From: Entophlyctis helioformis
Taxonomy: Eukaryota > Chytridiomycota > Chytridiomycetes > Chytridiales > Chytriomycetaceae
NCBI GenBank assembly: GCA_025526915.1
Contig: JAHLKH010000053.1
Location: 84,544 to 148,543 of the forward strand
Reading direction: 5' to 3'
Length of the DNA stretch: 64,000 nt
A program made the translations under genes and the position numbers. The notes below the pieces were generated by a model that was not told the DNA's origin, did no database searches, and saw only the letters and a program-made list of their open reading frames with translations. Each line of letters starts with the position of its first letter. Position 1 is the stretch's first letter. Below, piece after piece: positions 13,515-23,070 of the stretch.

Positions 13515-13523
13515 GATAAATAG
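13515..13523 (+). promoter_or_regulatory. TATA-like box of the glycogen synthase gene
   Basis: gataaatag, 49 bp upstream of the ATG at 13572, is the only A/T-rich element in a GC-rich upstream region. Position and sequence suit a core promoter; this is inferred from position. Confidence 0.5.
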
Positions 13524-13571
13524 CGCGGCTTTCCCTGATCGAGCCCATCCCACTCGTCACTCTTGCCCGCC

Positions 13572-16500
13572 ATGCACCACACAGACAACGTCGACATCAC
13601 CCGGCCCCTGCTCTTCGAGATCGCCTGGGAGGTTGCCAACAAAGGTGCGTGCTGCATGCTGCCGCTGCCCTCCACGCCCCTCCCTACACACTGCTGCTGC
13701 TGCCCTCGCTGCTGCCTGGCAAGCCGTGCGTGGGTCGTTGCCACAACCAGCGATGCCGAGTCACGATGATGGCAGCCGGCCATCGGCCTGCCCAGTTGTC
13801 TGCCCGGTTGCCTGCCTGCCTGCCCGGTTGCCTGTCTGCTTGTCTGCTGCTGTGCAGGGGCTCTTGCGCCAGCACCTCCAGCAGCGCCTCCAGCAGGCAT
13901 GCCCCTCTTGCAGACATCCGGCAGCAGATGCAACTGCCGGCAGCCGGCATTGTGTGCATCGATGGCCATCATCACCGCGAGCTCGTCATGCGCCGTGCAT
14001 CGGTCGTGTGCGTCGCATGAGCCCATCTGCTGAGCGAGCCTGACTGACCCGTGCCTTGTGCTTCTGCTGCTGCTCCCACGCACCATCATCCGTGTCCGTC
14101 TCGCTCCGTCTCGCCCTCTCTGGTGCGCTCCTGGCCATCTGAACCAACGGCAAACGGCCCGCAGTCGGTGGCATCTACACGGTCATCAAGTCCAAAGCAC
14201 CCGTCACTTGCAACGAGTATGGCGATCGCTACTGCCTGATCGGCCCGTTGTCATACAAGACTGCCCCGATGGAGGTCGAGACCATCGAGCCGCCGACAGC
14301 CGCCCTGCGCTCCGCCATCGACAGCTTCAAGGCCGCAGGCATCAAGACGCTCTTTGGCCGCTGGCTCATCGAAGGCTCGCCCTTTGTGCTGCTCTTTGAC
14401 GTTGCCTCGGCGTTCCCACGCATGAATGAGTGGAAGGCGGATCTGTGGAACATTGCCGCCGTGCCTGCCCCGCCGGAAGACAACGAGACCAACCAGGCTG
14501 TTGTCTTTGGCTACCTCGTCGCCTGGTTCCTTGGCGAGGTGCGTCCATCTCCCCCCAATGCGTCCACGCATCCATGCATCCATCTGCCCGTTCATTCTGC
14601 TCGCCCTCTGTGGGGGATCCCAGATGCTTCCTGGCTGTTGGCATCGTGACTCACTCTGATCGCATCTGTTGATCCCGCCGCTCGTGCGCATATCATTGGC
14701 CCGATTTCCCTCCCCAGTTCGCGGCCGCCCAGGACCGCCTTCTGCAGTCCCGCCCGCCGTCCGATCTTGCCCTCGAGGACGAGGCCTCCAGAAAGCGCCC
14801 CGTCGTCATTGCCCACTTCCACGAGTGGCTGGCTGGCGTTGGTCTCATTCTCATCCGCAAGCGCGAGATCAACGTCGCCACCATCTTCACCACGCACGCC
14901 ACGCTTCTCGGCCGCTATCTGTGCGCCGGCGACGTTGACTTTTACAACAACCTAAAGTTCTTTGACGTCGACTACGAGGCTGGAAAGCGCGGCATCTACC
15001 ACCGCTACTGCATCGAGCGCGCCGCTGCACACTGCGCCGATGTGTTCACAACCGTCAGCCACATCACTGCCTATGAGGCAGAGTGGCTCCTCAAGCGCAA
15101 GCCTGGTAAGACTCTAGTAGGCGTCGGCTCGCATTGCGTGCACTGTCCAGTTGCTAATTTCAATCTGACGCCTGCCATGCCAGACGGTGTCTTGCCCAAC
15201 GGTCTCAGTGTCGTCAAGTTCAGTGCACTGCACGAGTTCCAGAACCGCCACGCCACAAGCAAGGAGAAAATCAACGAGTTTATTCGGGGCCATTTCTACG
15301 GCCACTACAACTTCAACCTCGACAACACGCTCTACTTCTTTACTGCGGGCCGCTACGAGTTCCGCAACAAGGGCGTAGACATGTTTATCGAGTCTCTTGC
15401 ACGTGAGTCTGCCACCTATCCTTGCATATATGCTCTATCCTCGGTGATCTGACGTTCTTCCTGCTCGGGGGTTGCCAGGTCTCAATGCACGCCTCAAGGC
15501 CGCAGGCTCGGACATGACGGTTGTTGCATTCATCATCATGCCTGCGGAAACACACAGCTTCACGGTTGAGGCGCTCAAGGGCCAGGCAGTCATGAAGCAG
15601 CTCCGCGAGTCTGTCAACGAAATCCAGAGTGCGATTGGCAGACGCATCTTTGAATCTGCAGCCAAGTACGTCGTTGATGCACGAAGCCCCCAATGCACTG
15701 TACTGCTATGAATGGCGAGCAAGTGTCCACTGACGCCTCGCTTGCTGTCTGTCTGGTTACTCAGGGGCGAGATTCCCGACCCGAAGCACATCATGGGCGA
15801 GGAGGAGATTGTTGTTCTCAAGCGTCGCATCTACGCACTCAGACGGGACACGCTCCCTCCCGTTGTGACGCACAACATGGCTGATGATGCCAACGACGCC
15901 ATTCTCTCCCAGATCCGCAAGGTGCACCTGTTCAACTACGCCAGCGACCGCGTCAAGGTCATTTTCCACCCCGAGTTCCTCAGCTCAAGCAACCCGCTTC
16001 TCTCTCTCGACTATGAGGAGTTTGTTCGCGGATGCCACCTCGGCGTGTTCCCGTCCTACTACGAGCCATGGTAAGCCTGGTTGTCTTGAGCAGCTGGCTG
16101 TGCGTGCGCACGTCCATTTTTGCTCACTGACACTTGCCATCCGACATTGGCATCATGGGCACAGGGGATACACTCCAGCCGAGTGCACCGTCATGGGTCT
16201 GCCGTCCATCACAACCAACCTGTCCGGCTTTGGCTGCTTCATGTCCGAGATGATCTCTGTGCCGTCCGACTACGGCATCTACATTGTCGACCGACGGCTC
16301 AAGTCGGTTGAGGAGTCGCTCAACCAGCTCACCGACTACATGTTTGAGTTTTGCCAAAAGACGCGCCGGCAGCGCATCAACCAGCGCAACCGCACCGAGC
16401 GCCTTTCGGACGTGCTGGACTGGAAGCGCATGGGTCTCGAGTACGTCAAGGCACGCTGGGTCGCCATCCGTCGCAAGTACCCGAGCCTGGTGGCCAAGCA

Positions 16501-16870
16501 CGACGAGGAGGCCGGCGAGGACTCTGACGAGATGGGCGACTCTGATCTGCAGCACGGATACGAGAGCGATGCGAATCCTGGCGGCATGCAGCGCGAGGAT
16601 CTGTCGTCGCTGCGATACCACCAAAAGGTGCCACGCCCCGCCAGCATTCCTGGATCGCCCCGCCTCCGCGAGGAGCTCGAGGACGATGTGACGGCGCATT
16701 TGTTCAGCCCCGAGGACAAGGACGTCAATGTGAACGTGCTCATGTCTGAGCTCAAGGCGCTTGGTCTGCGCGGCACCAGCAACTCGTACACCCCGCCCGT
16801 CTATGCCCACTCAACCAGCAGCAACTCGAGCGATGTCACCAGCAGCACAACACAGCCTTCGCATTCTTGA
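13572..16870 (+). CDS. GSY1: Glycogen [starch] synthase, GT3 family
   Basis: Elongates glycogen by transferring glucose from UDP-glucose to non-reducing ends. Exon 1 (13572-13644) encodes [10 protein letters not shown] and joins to [13 protein letters not shown] after a 520-nt intron. Further GT3 features are [13 protein letters not shown], the [13 protein letters not shown] region, [21 protein letters not shown] and [18 protein letters not shown], which carries the catalytic Glu loop. The C-terminal tail contains [15 protein letters not shown], equivalent to the phosphorylated regulatory sites of yeast Gsy2 and muscle GYS1, so control by phosphorylation is likely conserved, as may be the Arg-rich glucose-6-phosphate site ([15 protein letters not shown]). 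Introns: 13645-14164, 14539-14717, then after KRKP, ESLAR, SAAK and YEPW. All exon phases agree, so the frame is intact. The isozyme number in the symbol is nominal. Confidence 0.97.
13645..14164 (+). other. 520-nt first intron of glycogen synthase
   Basis: Donor G|GTGCGT and acceptor CCCGCAG|TC are fixed by the conserved VANK-VGGIYTV join. It is five to ten times longer than most introns here and carries tgcctgcctgcc / cccggttgcctg simple repeats around 13790-13860. No RNA gene or protein was recognised inside it. Confidence 0.85.
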
Positions 16871-16971
16871 ACGCCTCTCTGTTGCGCCAAATACATTGTT
16901 CCTTTCCAAAGTCTTTTCAGTGCAAATCTGCCAAGACGTGATGTGATGGTCGGAGGCCGTTGCATGATGCT

Positions 16972-17049
16972 CATATGACGCTCATATGACTGGCATTTGA
17001 CGCTGCCATTACCTCGTATGACGGTCATATGACGCTAAAAGTATTTAAA
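16972..17049 (+). promoter_or_regulatory. Repeated TCATATGACGCT motifs and a TATA box upstream of the 17.1-kb gene
   Basis: Three perfect copies of the palindrome CATATG (16972, 16983, 17026), each in the context tCATATGac, plus a degenerate copy at about 17015, lie within 70 bp. They are followed by tatttaaa at 17042-17049, about 60 bp before the ATG at 17107. This suggests binding sites for a dimeric factor next to a core promoter. The factor is unknown. Confidence 0.55.
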
Positions 17050-17106
17050 ACAGCGACAGAGAATCGTTGCCCACCCTCCACCACCTCTAGCTCAAGACAA
17101 GCGACG

Positions 17107-18064
17107 ATGGACGACTCCAACGATCTCGACTGGAACTACTATCTCAACGCCCACTTGTTCGTCGACGACGGCGTCGGTCTTGCACCTCCTAATGCTGAGC
17201 CAAGCCAAGCCCTCTCTTCTCACGCCGCCGTCGGCCAGTTCCTCTCTTCTCACGCCTTTGACGTCCAGTTCACCGCTTCCAACGCACATGCCGACTTGCT
17301 CAATACCGGCAACACCCACTTGCTCGTCGATGGCGGTAGTCACCAGCACGCCGACGGCCAGTTCCTCTCCTCTTTCACCTTTGGCGGCCAGTTCATGGCC
17401 TCCAACGCACATGCCGACTTGCTCAATACCGGCAACACCCACTTGCTCGTCGATGGTGGCAATCACCAGTACACCGCTGGCATGTTGAGCTTGGATGCCT
17501 CGCCCTCGATCTCGCCTTCCCTCTCGCCCTCGTCGTCAACTGGCCATGCCGCTGGCAAGCCAAAGCGCAAGAATGCCTCGCTCCCGGCCTTCCCTCTCGT
17601 CGTCGGTCACTGGCCACGCCGCTGGCAGGCCAAAGCGCAAGAATGCCTCGCAGAAGGACCTGCTGACCATTTACCGCAATTTCAAGAGCGAAGGTTGGAC
17701 CGCAACTCCTCGTCTCATCGATGCGATCAGCAAGGCCAGCGACGATGACAAGGCCATCAGAAAGATGATTCCTTCGCCCGAGGCGGTCGATGGCATGACG
17801 GGCGACGACGCCAAGTTCTGGCTGATGGTGTTCACGGGCTTTGCCATCAAGAAGGTCGACCAGTCTGCCCAGATGCAGAGGAACAGCCGCAACCGAGCAC
17901 AGCAAGCCGCCCAGCAAACCGCGGCCCAAGGTGTTGAGTTTGACGCTGAATGGGAGGGCGACAAGCTAAATGCTGGACCTGTCGCGGATGGCGACCTCGT
18001 TGATGGCCCGGCCGCGGAGCCTGCAGCTCCGAAGCGTGCGGCCGCGAAGCGTCAGCGAAAGTAG
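17107..18064 (+). CDS. Unrecognised protein with internal duplications and an apparent frame break
   Basis: Starts MDDSNDLDWNYYLNAHLF. The N-terminal half is made of about 41-residue repeats sharing HADLLNTGNTHLLVDGG (123-nt period, 17281-17461). The C-terminal half reads in another frame and contains QKDLLTIYRNFKSEGW, a Gln/Ala-rich helix-like stretch and a basic tail PKRAAAKRQRK that could be a nuclear localisation signal. The two halves meet at a 70-bp direct duplication in which both copies encode TGHAAG(K/R)PKRKNAS, but in different frames. Either the duplication broke the gene, an unrecognised intron bridges it, or there is a sequence error. No family was recognised. The strong promoter elements upstream suggest that it is expressed. 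Confidence 0.6.
17281..17461 (+). repeat. Tandem coding duplication, 123-nt period
   Basis: The block from the codons of SNAHADLL to LLVDGG appears at 17281-17338 and again at 17404-17461 with almost no differences, and flanking QFLSS segments extend the similarity. It is in frame, so it lengthens the protein by 41 residues per unit. The near identity suggests a recent event or gene conversion. Confidence 0.85.
17511..17650 (+). repeat. 70-bp imperfect direct repeat that changes reading frame
   Basis: Copies ending at 17580 and 17650 share ccttccctctcg and ccaaagcgcaagaatgcctc. The 70-bp period is not a multiple of three, which shifts the downstream reading relative to the upstream one. Confidence 0.8.
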
Positions 18065-18384
18065 CCAGACTGCATCGCCACTCTCATTGCCACTCTCATT
18101 GCCACTCTCATCTTCCAACTGCATCATTCTTCAAAGCATCTTTCTTCAATGGCATGATTCCACGCACTGGCCCGTGAGCGGCAGCCGACCACAATGCAGC
18201 ACGGCCAGGACTGTGTTCAGCCAGCCAGCCAGCCGGTTTGTCTGTTTATGCGTGCAGTTGCGCGTGGCTCCTGCAGTCATGCGTGGCCGTGCCCGGCATT
18301 GCGGCTGCACGGCCACACGCACCGTCGTCAGCCACGCGTGTCGAGTCACCTTTGACTCACTCGAATCACCCGCTTGCCCAAGGT

Positions 18385-18390
18385 TATATA
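18385..18390 (+). promoter_or_regulatory. TATA box, candidate core promoter of the bZIP gene
   Basis: tatata within ggttatatattgcc lies about 300 bp before the first downstream ATG (18683) and 431 bp before the in-frame bZIP ATG. This implies a long leader with an upstream ORF, unless an exon is missed. Confidence 0.5.
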
Positions 18391-18454
18391 TTGCCGCTTG
18401 GTCCAGGTGCGTGCCGCTTCCTGCCATTGCACTCTTTGCCGTCGTCGTCGTTGC

Positions 18455-18526
18455 TGCCTGCTGCCTGCTGCCTGCTGCCTGCTGCTGCACAACCACAACC
18501 ACAACCACAACCACAACCACAACCAC
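18455..18526. repeat. Simple repeats: (gctgcct)n then (acaacc)n
   Basis: About four copies of the 7-bp unit ctgcctg are followed directly by about six copies of acaacc, in the leader of the bZIP gene. In the bZIP frame the second tract would read poly-Thr. Confidence 0.85.
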
Positions 18527-18682
18527 TCTCCGCACGCACACGCCCACGTGCACACCGCCCATCCTGCCGTCGACAGCCGCCCGCTCGCCGCCGCCCGTCC
18601 CGCCCGTCCCGCAGCTCCTCGGGGACCCCCACAGCCCCAGCCCGCCCACCATTTCGCCAAAATCCACCGTCAAGGCCTCGAC

Positions 18683-18763
18683 ATGGACCCCGCTCCCTCC
18701 CCCTCCTGCCAGCACCAGCAGCAGCACCAGCACCAGCAAGCTGACTGTTGCGTCCACAGATAG
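18683..18763 (+). promoter_or_regulatory. Upstream ORF (26 codons) in the bZIP leader
   Basis: The only ATG between the TATA box and the bZIP start. It opens MDPAPSPSCQHQQQ and stops at TAG 18761-18763, 52 nt before the main ATG and in a different frame. uORFs are the classical translational control of GCN4/CPC1/ATF4 genes; the functional role here is inferred only. Confidence 0.45.
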
Positions 18764-18815
18764 CTCCTCTGTCGAGGCCAAACCATCCGCCCTCAACCTG
18801 TCCGACTTTGCCTTC

Positions 18816-19952
18816 ATGTCCGCCGACAACAACACCACCAACAACAACACCAACACCACCAACGCCAACGTTGATGTGCAGTCGCTGCTCAACGTGGCCA
18901 TGGCACGCACCGCCAGCCAGCAGCACCAGCAGATGTTCTCGCCCTACAGCCAGCCCGCCCAGTCGTTCCCGGCGTCGGCCGTCCAGGACGCCATCGCCGC
19001 CTCGCAGATGATGGACGTCATGAACACCATCAATGCAGCCAACAACAGCTTCACTGCCCCATCGCCGCTGCTCAACAATTCCGCCTCGTCCTCGACAAGC
19101 TCGCTGCAGTCGGGCGGCGGCCCTTCGATGATGCAGATCCAGTCGTTCATGGCTGCGGCCTCGCCCTTCCAGGTGTCGGCCCCCGCCGACTGGATGTCGC
19201 CCATTGCCATGAACCGCGATGCGTCCATGATGTCGCAGGCCGCCATCCTGGCCGCGTCGCCGGCCATGTCGGTGCACAATGGCGTGGGCACGCCGCTCAT
19301 GACCCCGAGCGATGCGCTCAACGTGCTGGCTGCCTTTTCGACCATGAACAGCAACCACAACGGCAGCGGCCTGTCTCTGCCGCCCCCGACGCCCATCTAC
19401 CCGTCTGGCAACGCGTCTGGTGACGCCTTTGCTCCCGTGGGATCCAAGCTCTTTTCCAAACACACGCCGGTCGCGCCTGTCCATGCGCTTGCGTCGTCGA
19501 TCATGTCTGGCTCGGGCGCGTCTGGCCATGCGTCCACATCCTCGTCGGGACACCGTGACGAGTCGCCGACCTCCCCGACGCTCTCGAGCACGTCGTCGTC
19601 TGCGCGCGCATCCACAAGTGCCAGTGCCAGTGCCAGCGCCAATGCCCTCGCCGTGGCCAACAAGCACCGCGAGCGGTTCCTCGACCGCGACGCTCTCCTG
19701 CAGCAGATCGAGGACAAGCGCCGGAAAAACACCGAGTCGGCACGCAAGTCTCGCGAGCGCAAGGCCAAGCACATGGAGGAGCTCGAGATTGCGGTCCATG
19801 ACGCCATGCAGCGCATCAAGGCTCTCGAGGCGGAAAATGCCAAGCTGCGTCAACGGCTGGCTGAGCTTGACGGCGACGGCGCTGCTGCCAATGGAAGCGG
19901 CAATGGCAATGGAAGCGCGCCAGCTGCCACCAAGAGACGCAAGCGCGATTAA
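18816..19952 (+). CDS. bZIP transcription factor, Gcn4/AP-1-like basic region
   Basis: Nuclear DNA-binding regulator. A long Ser/Ala/Asn/Met-rich low-complexity region precedes a C-terminal bZIP. The basic region KRRKNTESARKSRERKAKHM carries the N-x7-R signature as NTESARKSR, close to Gcn4 (NTEAARRSR). Leucines of a short zipper follow (LEIAVHD.. IKALEAENAKLRQRLAEL). The tail KRRKRD is basic. Length is 378 residues from this ATG. The frame is open far upstream, but no in-frame ATG occurs between the TATA box and 18816; the Thr/Pro/Ser-rich sequence just upstream could still be coding if a spliced 5' exon exists. No introns are seen in the chosen model. The likely role is amino-acid or stress response by homology of the basic region, which does not prove the target genes. 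Confidence 0.9.
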   Translation: MSADNNTTNNNTNTTNANVDVQSLLNVAMARTASQQHQQMFSPYSQPAQSFPASAVQDAIAASQMMDVMNTINAANNSFTAPSPLLNNSASSSTSSLQSGGGPSMMQIQSFMAAASPFQVSAPADWMSPIAMNRDASMMSQAAILAASPAMSVHNGVGTPLMTPSDALNVLAAFSTMNSNHNGSGLSLPPPTPIYPSGNASGDAFAPVGSKLFSKHTPVAPVHALASSIMSGSGASGHASTSSSGHRDESPTSPTLSSTSSSARASTSASASASANALAVANKHRERFLDRDALLQQIEDKRRKNTESARKSRERKAKHMEELEIAVHDAMQRIKALEAENAKLRQRLAELDGDGAAANGSGNGNGSAPAATKRRKRD

Positions 19953-20114
19953 TACTGTCTATCACCTCCCCTTCTTCCTTTTTACATCGTCACATCACCT
20001 TTCTTCTTATTCGCATCATTCATTCATTCATTCATTACCATCTGAACCGTATCTTGGACCTTTCTTCTTGGACGCTTTCTTGAATACACGGAGTTGTTCA
20101 TCTCCACCACCCGT

Positions 20115-20513
20115 TTATTGTTTGCTGGTGCCAACCGGCGGCTGCTGCTGCTGCTGCTGTTGCTGGTACTTGATCAGCACGTCGTGCAGGTCCTGCGGCT
20201 GCAGTCTGTGCCGAAAGATCTCCTGGCCGTTGAGATGAACGACGGGCACCTCGTACGTGTACTGGCGCCACCACGCCTTGTTCTCGGGCTTGTCAATGTC
20301 GACTTCCTGCAGGTCGAACGGCACCTGCACGAACCAGGCACGGCGGTCAGGTTAGCAGGCAGCGGCACGGCACATGCTGATGGCAACGCTGCCCAGCGTG
20401 CTTGTTGGCTGTACCTTGGCTTGCACGGCCTCGATGACCTCTTTGGCGTGGTCGCACAGCCCGCAGTACTTGCGCGCATACAGGGTGACCAGCAGTCGTC
20501 TCGCCATGGTCAT
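20115..20513 (-). CDS. Glutaredoxin-like (DUF836 / C5orf63-YDR286C type) thioredoxin-fold protein
   Basis: Small thioredoxin-fold protein. It starts MTMARRLLVTLYARKYCGLC with the redox motif CGLC (residues about 17-20), then a 90-nt intron (20325-20414) joins AVQAK to VPFDLQEVDID. The cis-proline segment YEVPVVHLNGQE follows, and the protein ends in a poly-Gln run (CTG repeats on the plus strand) and PPVGTSKQ. The size (about 100 residues) and the pattern LYxxxxCGLCxxA match the glutaredoxin-like DUF836 family rather than classical CPYC glutaredoxins. The substrate is unknown. The start lies only 43 bp from the divergent SEC20 start at 20557. Confidence 0.85.
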
Positions 20514-20556
20514 GGTCGTCTGCTTGTCGCAAAGGTCGGCAACCGCCTCAAAACGA

Positions 20557-21590
20557 ATGGCGCGAGATCTCGTGGACAGGATCGGCAGGCTCGTGGCCAC
20601 CACATCGGCCGACGTTGATGCGCTCGAGCGCACGGCAGCACAGGGGCAGGGGCAGGGGCAGTCGCCGGCAGAGGATGGCGGCGAGACCAGCAAAGACATT
20701 GACAGCCGAGTGCGCAGCCGGCTGGCGGATATCCAGTCGCTGCTCGACGATGCGCAGGATGCGGTGCTGGACGTGCGGCCATCCGAAAAGGAGCTGCTCA
20801 CCCACCTGCTGTCCAAGCACCGCAGCGGGTTCCGTCTGTAAGCCCGGCCGTGTGGTGGTGTGCTCTGCTCTGTGCTCTGCGCTCTGGCTGCCGAATGTGG
20901 TGCTGCCGCGATGCTCACCGTCTTCTGCGCAGGTTGCAGCAACGGTACCGCAGCAGCGTGCTCGAAGCACGGGCAGCGATCGAGGCACGAGCACAAGCAG
21001 AGCGTGCGGCGCTGTTCGCTTCTCTGGCACGATCCACCCCCAAAAGTAGGAGCCGCACAGCCATCGCATGGTGCGACTGGTGGTGCTGACACGCGGGTCT
21101 GTGCGAGTGCAGAGCAGACGCCGAGTCGCTTGTACGCGCCAGCAACGATGTGACGGCGGGTCTACGCCAAGCCGTGCAGATGATGTCCGCAGAAGTCGAG
21201 CGCAGCACCGAGACGGTCAAGCTGCTGGGTATGTGCATCCCACCAGCGATCTCACTCTTGTGCGGCCCGTGTGCATGCCACCACGGCTGCAAACTCGCGT
21301 TAGTACTCACACACTCACACACACACTCGTGTGCGCTGACAGACGAGTCCACACGCACGCTTCAAAAGACGAGCCACGAGTACAGTCTCATGGGCGATCT
21401 GCTCAACGTGTCGTCGGTCATCATCAAGGATCTCAATGGCCGCGACTGGAAGGAACGCGCCATGCTCGCTGCCGGCCTGGCCGTGTTCCTGTCCACGGTC
21501 GCGTACGTCATTGGAAGGCGTGTGCGGATCCCTGGATACCGCTGGCTGACGGGCCAGTGCGTCGACGATCCGTCGTGGTTTTGTTTCTGA
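20557..21590 (+). CDS. SEC20: SEC20/BNIP1-type Qb/Use-complex t-SNARE of the ER
   Basis: Tail-anchored SNARE for Golgi-to-ER retrograde fusion, working with Ufe1/Use1/Sec22 and the Dsl1 tether. Exon 1 (20557-20837) starts MARDLVDRIGRL. Introns follow at 20838-20932, after STPK (donor near 21045) and after VKLL. The SNARE-like helix includes VQMMSAEVERSTETVKLLDE and LQKTSHEYSLMGDLLNVSS. A single hydrophobic helix LAAGLAVFLSTVAYVIGRRV near the C-terminus is the membrane anchor, followed by a short luminal tail. Its length of about 260 residues suits the family. Exon phases can all be reconciled with GT-AG introns. Confidence 0.88.
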
Positions 21591-21692
21591 GCTCTTCGTT
21601 TGTCTCCAACCGTCCGAATACACATACGTTTTTACATGCTCGTGGCTATTCATTGCGGCAACAGCAGGCTGGTGCACAACATGGCTGGGAAT

Positions 21693-22944
21693 TTAATGGA
21701 GGAGGAGAGGAGAGGAGAGAGAGAGAGACTCAGAAGCGAGCAAGAGGAGCTTGGGCTTGTTGTCGAGGGCAACCTCAATCTCGGCCATGACCTCGTCCGT
21801 GAGCTTGGGCACCACCTCGAGCGCCTTGAGGTTCTCGTGCAGCTGCGACACGCGGCTCGCGCCGGTAATGACCGTCGACACGTTGGGGTTCTTGACGCAC
21901 CACGCAAGGGCGAGCTGGGCGACGGTGACGCCCAGACGGTCGGCAATGACCTTGAGCTTGTCGACCTTGGCGAGCTTGGCCTGGCCCTCGGGCGACTCGA
22001 GCGCCGTGCGAATGCGGGTCATGACGGGGTCGGACTTGATGGCGAGACGCGAGTCGGCGGGATGCCGGTGTTATACTTGCCCGTGAGGACGCCCGACGCA
22101 AGCGGCGACCAGATGGTGGTGCCAAGGCCGTGCTTCTTGTACAGCGGGGCGTATCGGACTCGAAGCGCTCGCGGTGGAACATGTTGTACTGCGGCTGCTC
22201 CATGAGGGGAGGGATCAGGTTGAGCTTCTCGGCGACGCGGAAGGCGTCCGTGAGCTGCTCGGCCGACCACTCGCTGGTGCCCCAGTAGAAGGCCTTGCCC
22301 TGGTCGATGATGTGGTTGAAGGCGCGGACAATCTCTTCCATGGGAGTGAGGTCGTCGGGGCGGTGGGCAAAGATGAGATCGACGTAGGTCTGTGGAGGGG
22401 TGTCAGCGCCGTGTCGGGACAAGGGCCGTGCACCAAGCCATGACCACGCAGCAGCAATAGAAGCAGAAGCAGCTGGGCCTACCAGGCCAAGACGCTCGAG
22501 CGAGGCGTTGGTGCCCTCGATGATGTGCTTGCGCGACAGGCCGCGGTCGTTGACGCCGCCGTTGGGGCCCCAGTACAGCTTGGTCGAGATGACGAGCGAC
22601 GAGCGCTTCCAGCCGTACTTCTTGATGGCCTCGCCCATGACACGCTCGGACTCGCCCGCAGCGTACACCTCGGCCGTGTCGAAGAAGTTGATGCCGGCGT
22701 CGTAGGCCGCCTTCATGCACTCGTGCGCCGTCTCTGTGTGCCACAGCAGATCACCACCACCACCACGACCACCACCGCAAGTCAGCCGTCTGCAGGCATA
22801 GCGCGGCACGGGCGGGCGGCAAGACCCACCGTCGCCGACCTGGGCACCCTGCGTGACCCAGCCGCCGAGAGAGAGGACAGAGACCTTGAGGCCAGAGTTG
22901 CCGAGGAAGCGGTACTCCATTGCGGGCTTGGCGGCGTCGGTCAT
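21693..22944 (-). CDS. Aldo-keto reductase, voltage-gated K+ channel beta-subunit (Kv-beta/KCAB) type
   Basis: NADPH-dependent oxidoreductase of the AKR6 group. It starts [18 protein letters not shown]. The tetrad is seen as D and Y in [12 protein letters not shown] in ISTKLYWG and H in [22 protein letters not shown] and the cofactor-binding [18 protein letters not shown] follow. Introns lie between QVGD and ETAHE (about 100 nt) and between ERLGL and TYVDL. Two positions (about 22151-22160 and 22054-22062) each read as if one base were missing: the conserved [12 protein letters not shown] and then [11 protein letters not shown] sit in successive shifted frames. Because all three parts are well conserved, assembly error is more likely than decay. 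It may also act as a plain soluble reductase; no channel gene is near. Confidence 0.88.
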
Positions 22945-23070
22945 GTTGCTGCTGTTGGTTGTTGGTTGTTGGTGTTGGTGTGGCAAGGGGCCAGCTTATA
23001 TGCCAAGCGTCGGCGAAAACATACAACAGATCCACTCGGCCGAGAAGCGGCATTCGGCCGAGCGGCCGCT

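Noticed and set aside
16960..17050. CATATG palindromes as terminal inverted repeats of a mobile element
   Set aside because: No matching copy on the far side of the gene and no target duplication seen; position beside a TATA box fits a promoter better.
17970..18815. In-frame upstream extension of the bZIP ORF
   Set aside because: Starts inside the previous gene's 3' end, crosses a TATA box and simple repeats, and has no suitable ATG after the TATA box.
18384..19853. 489-codon open frame antisense to the bZIP gene
   Set aside because: Gly/Arg/His-rich product that mirrors the strong GC bias of the bZIP codons; no start context, family or domain. Shadow of the real gene.
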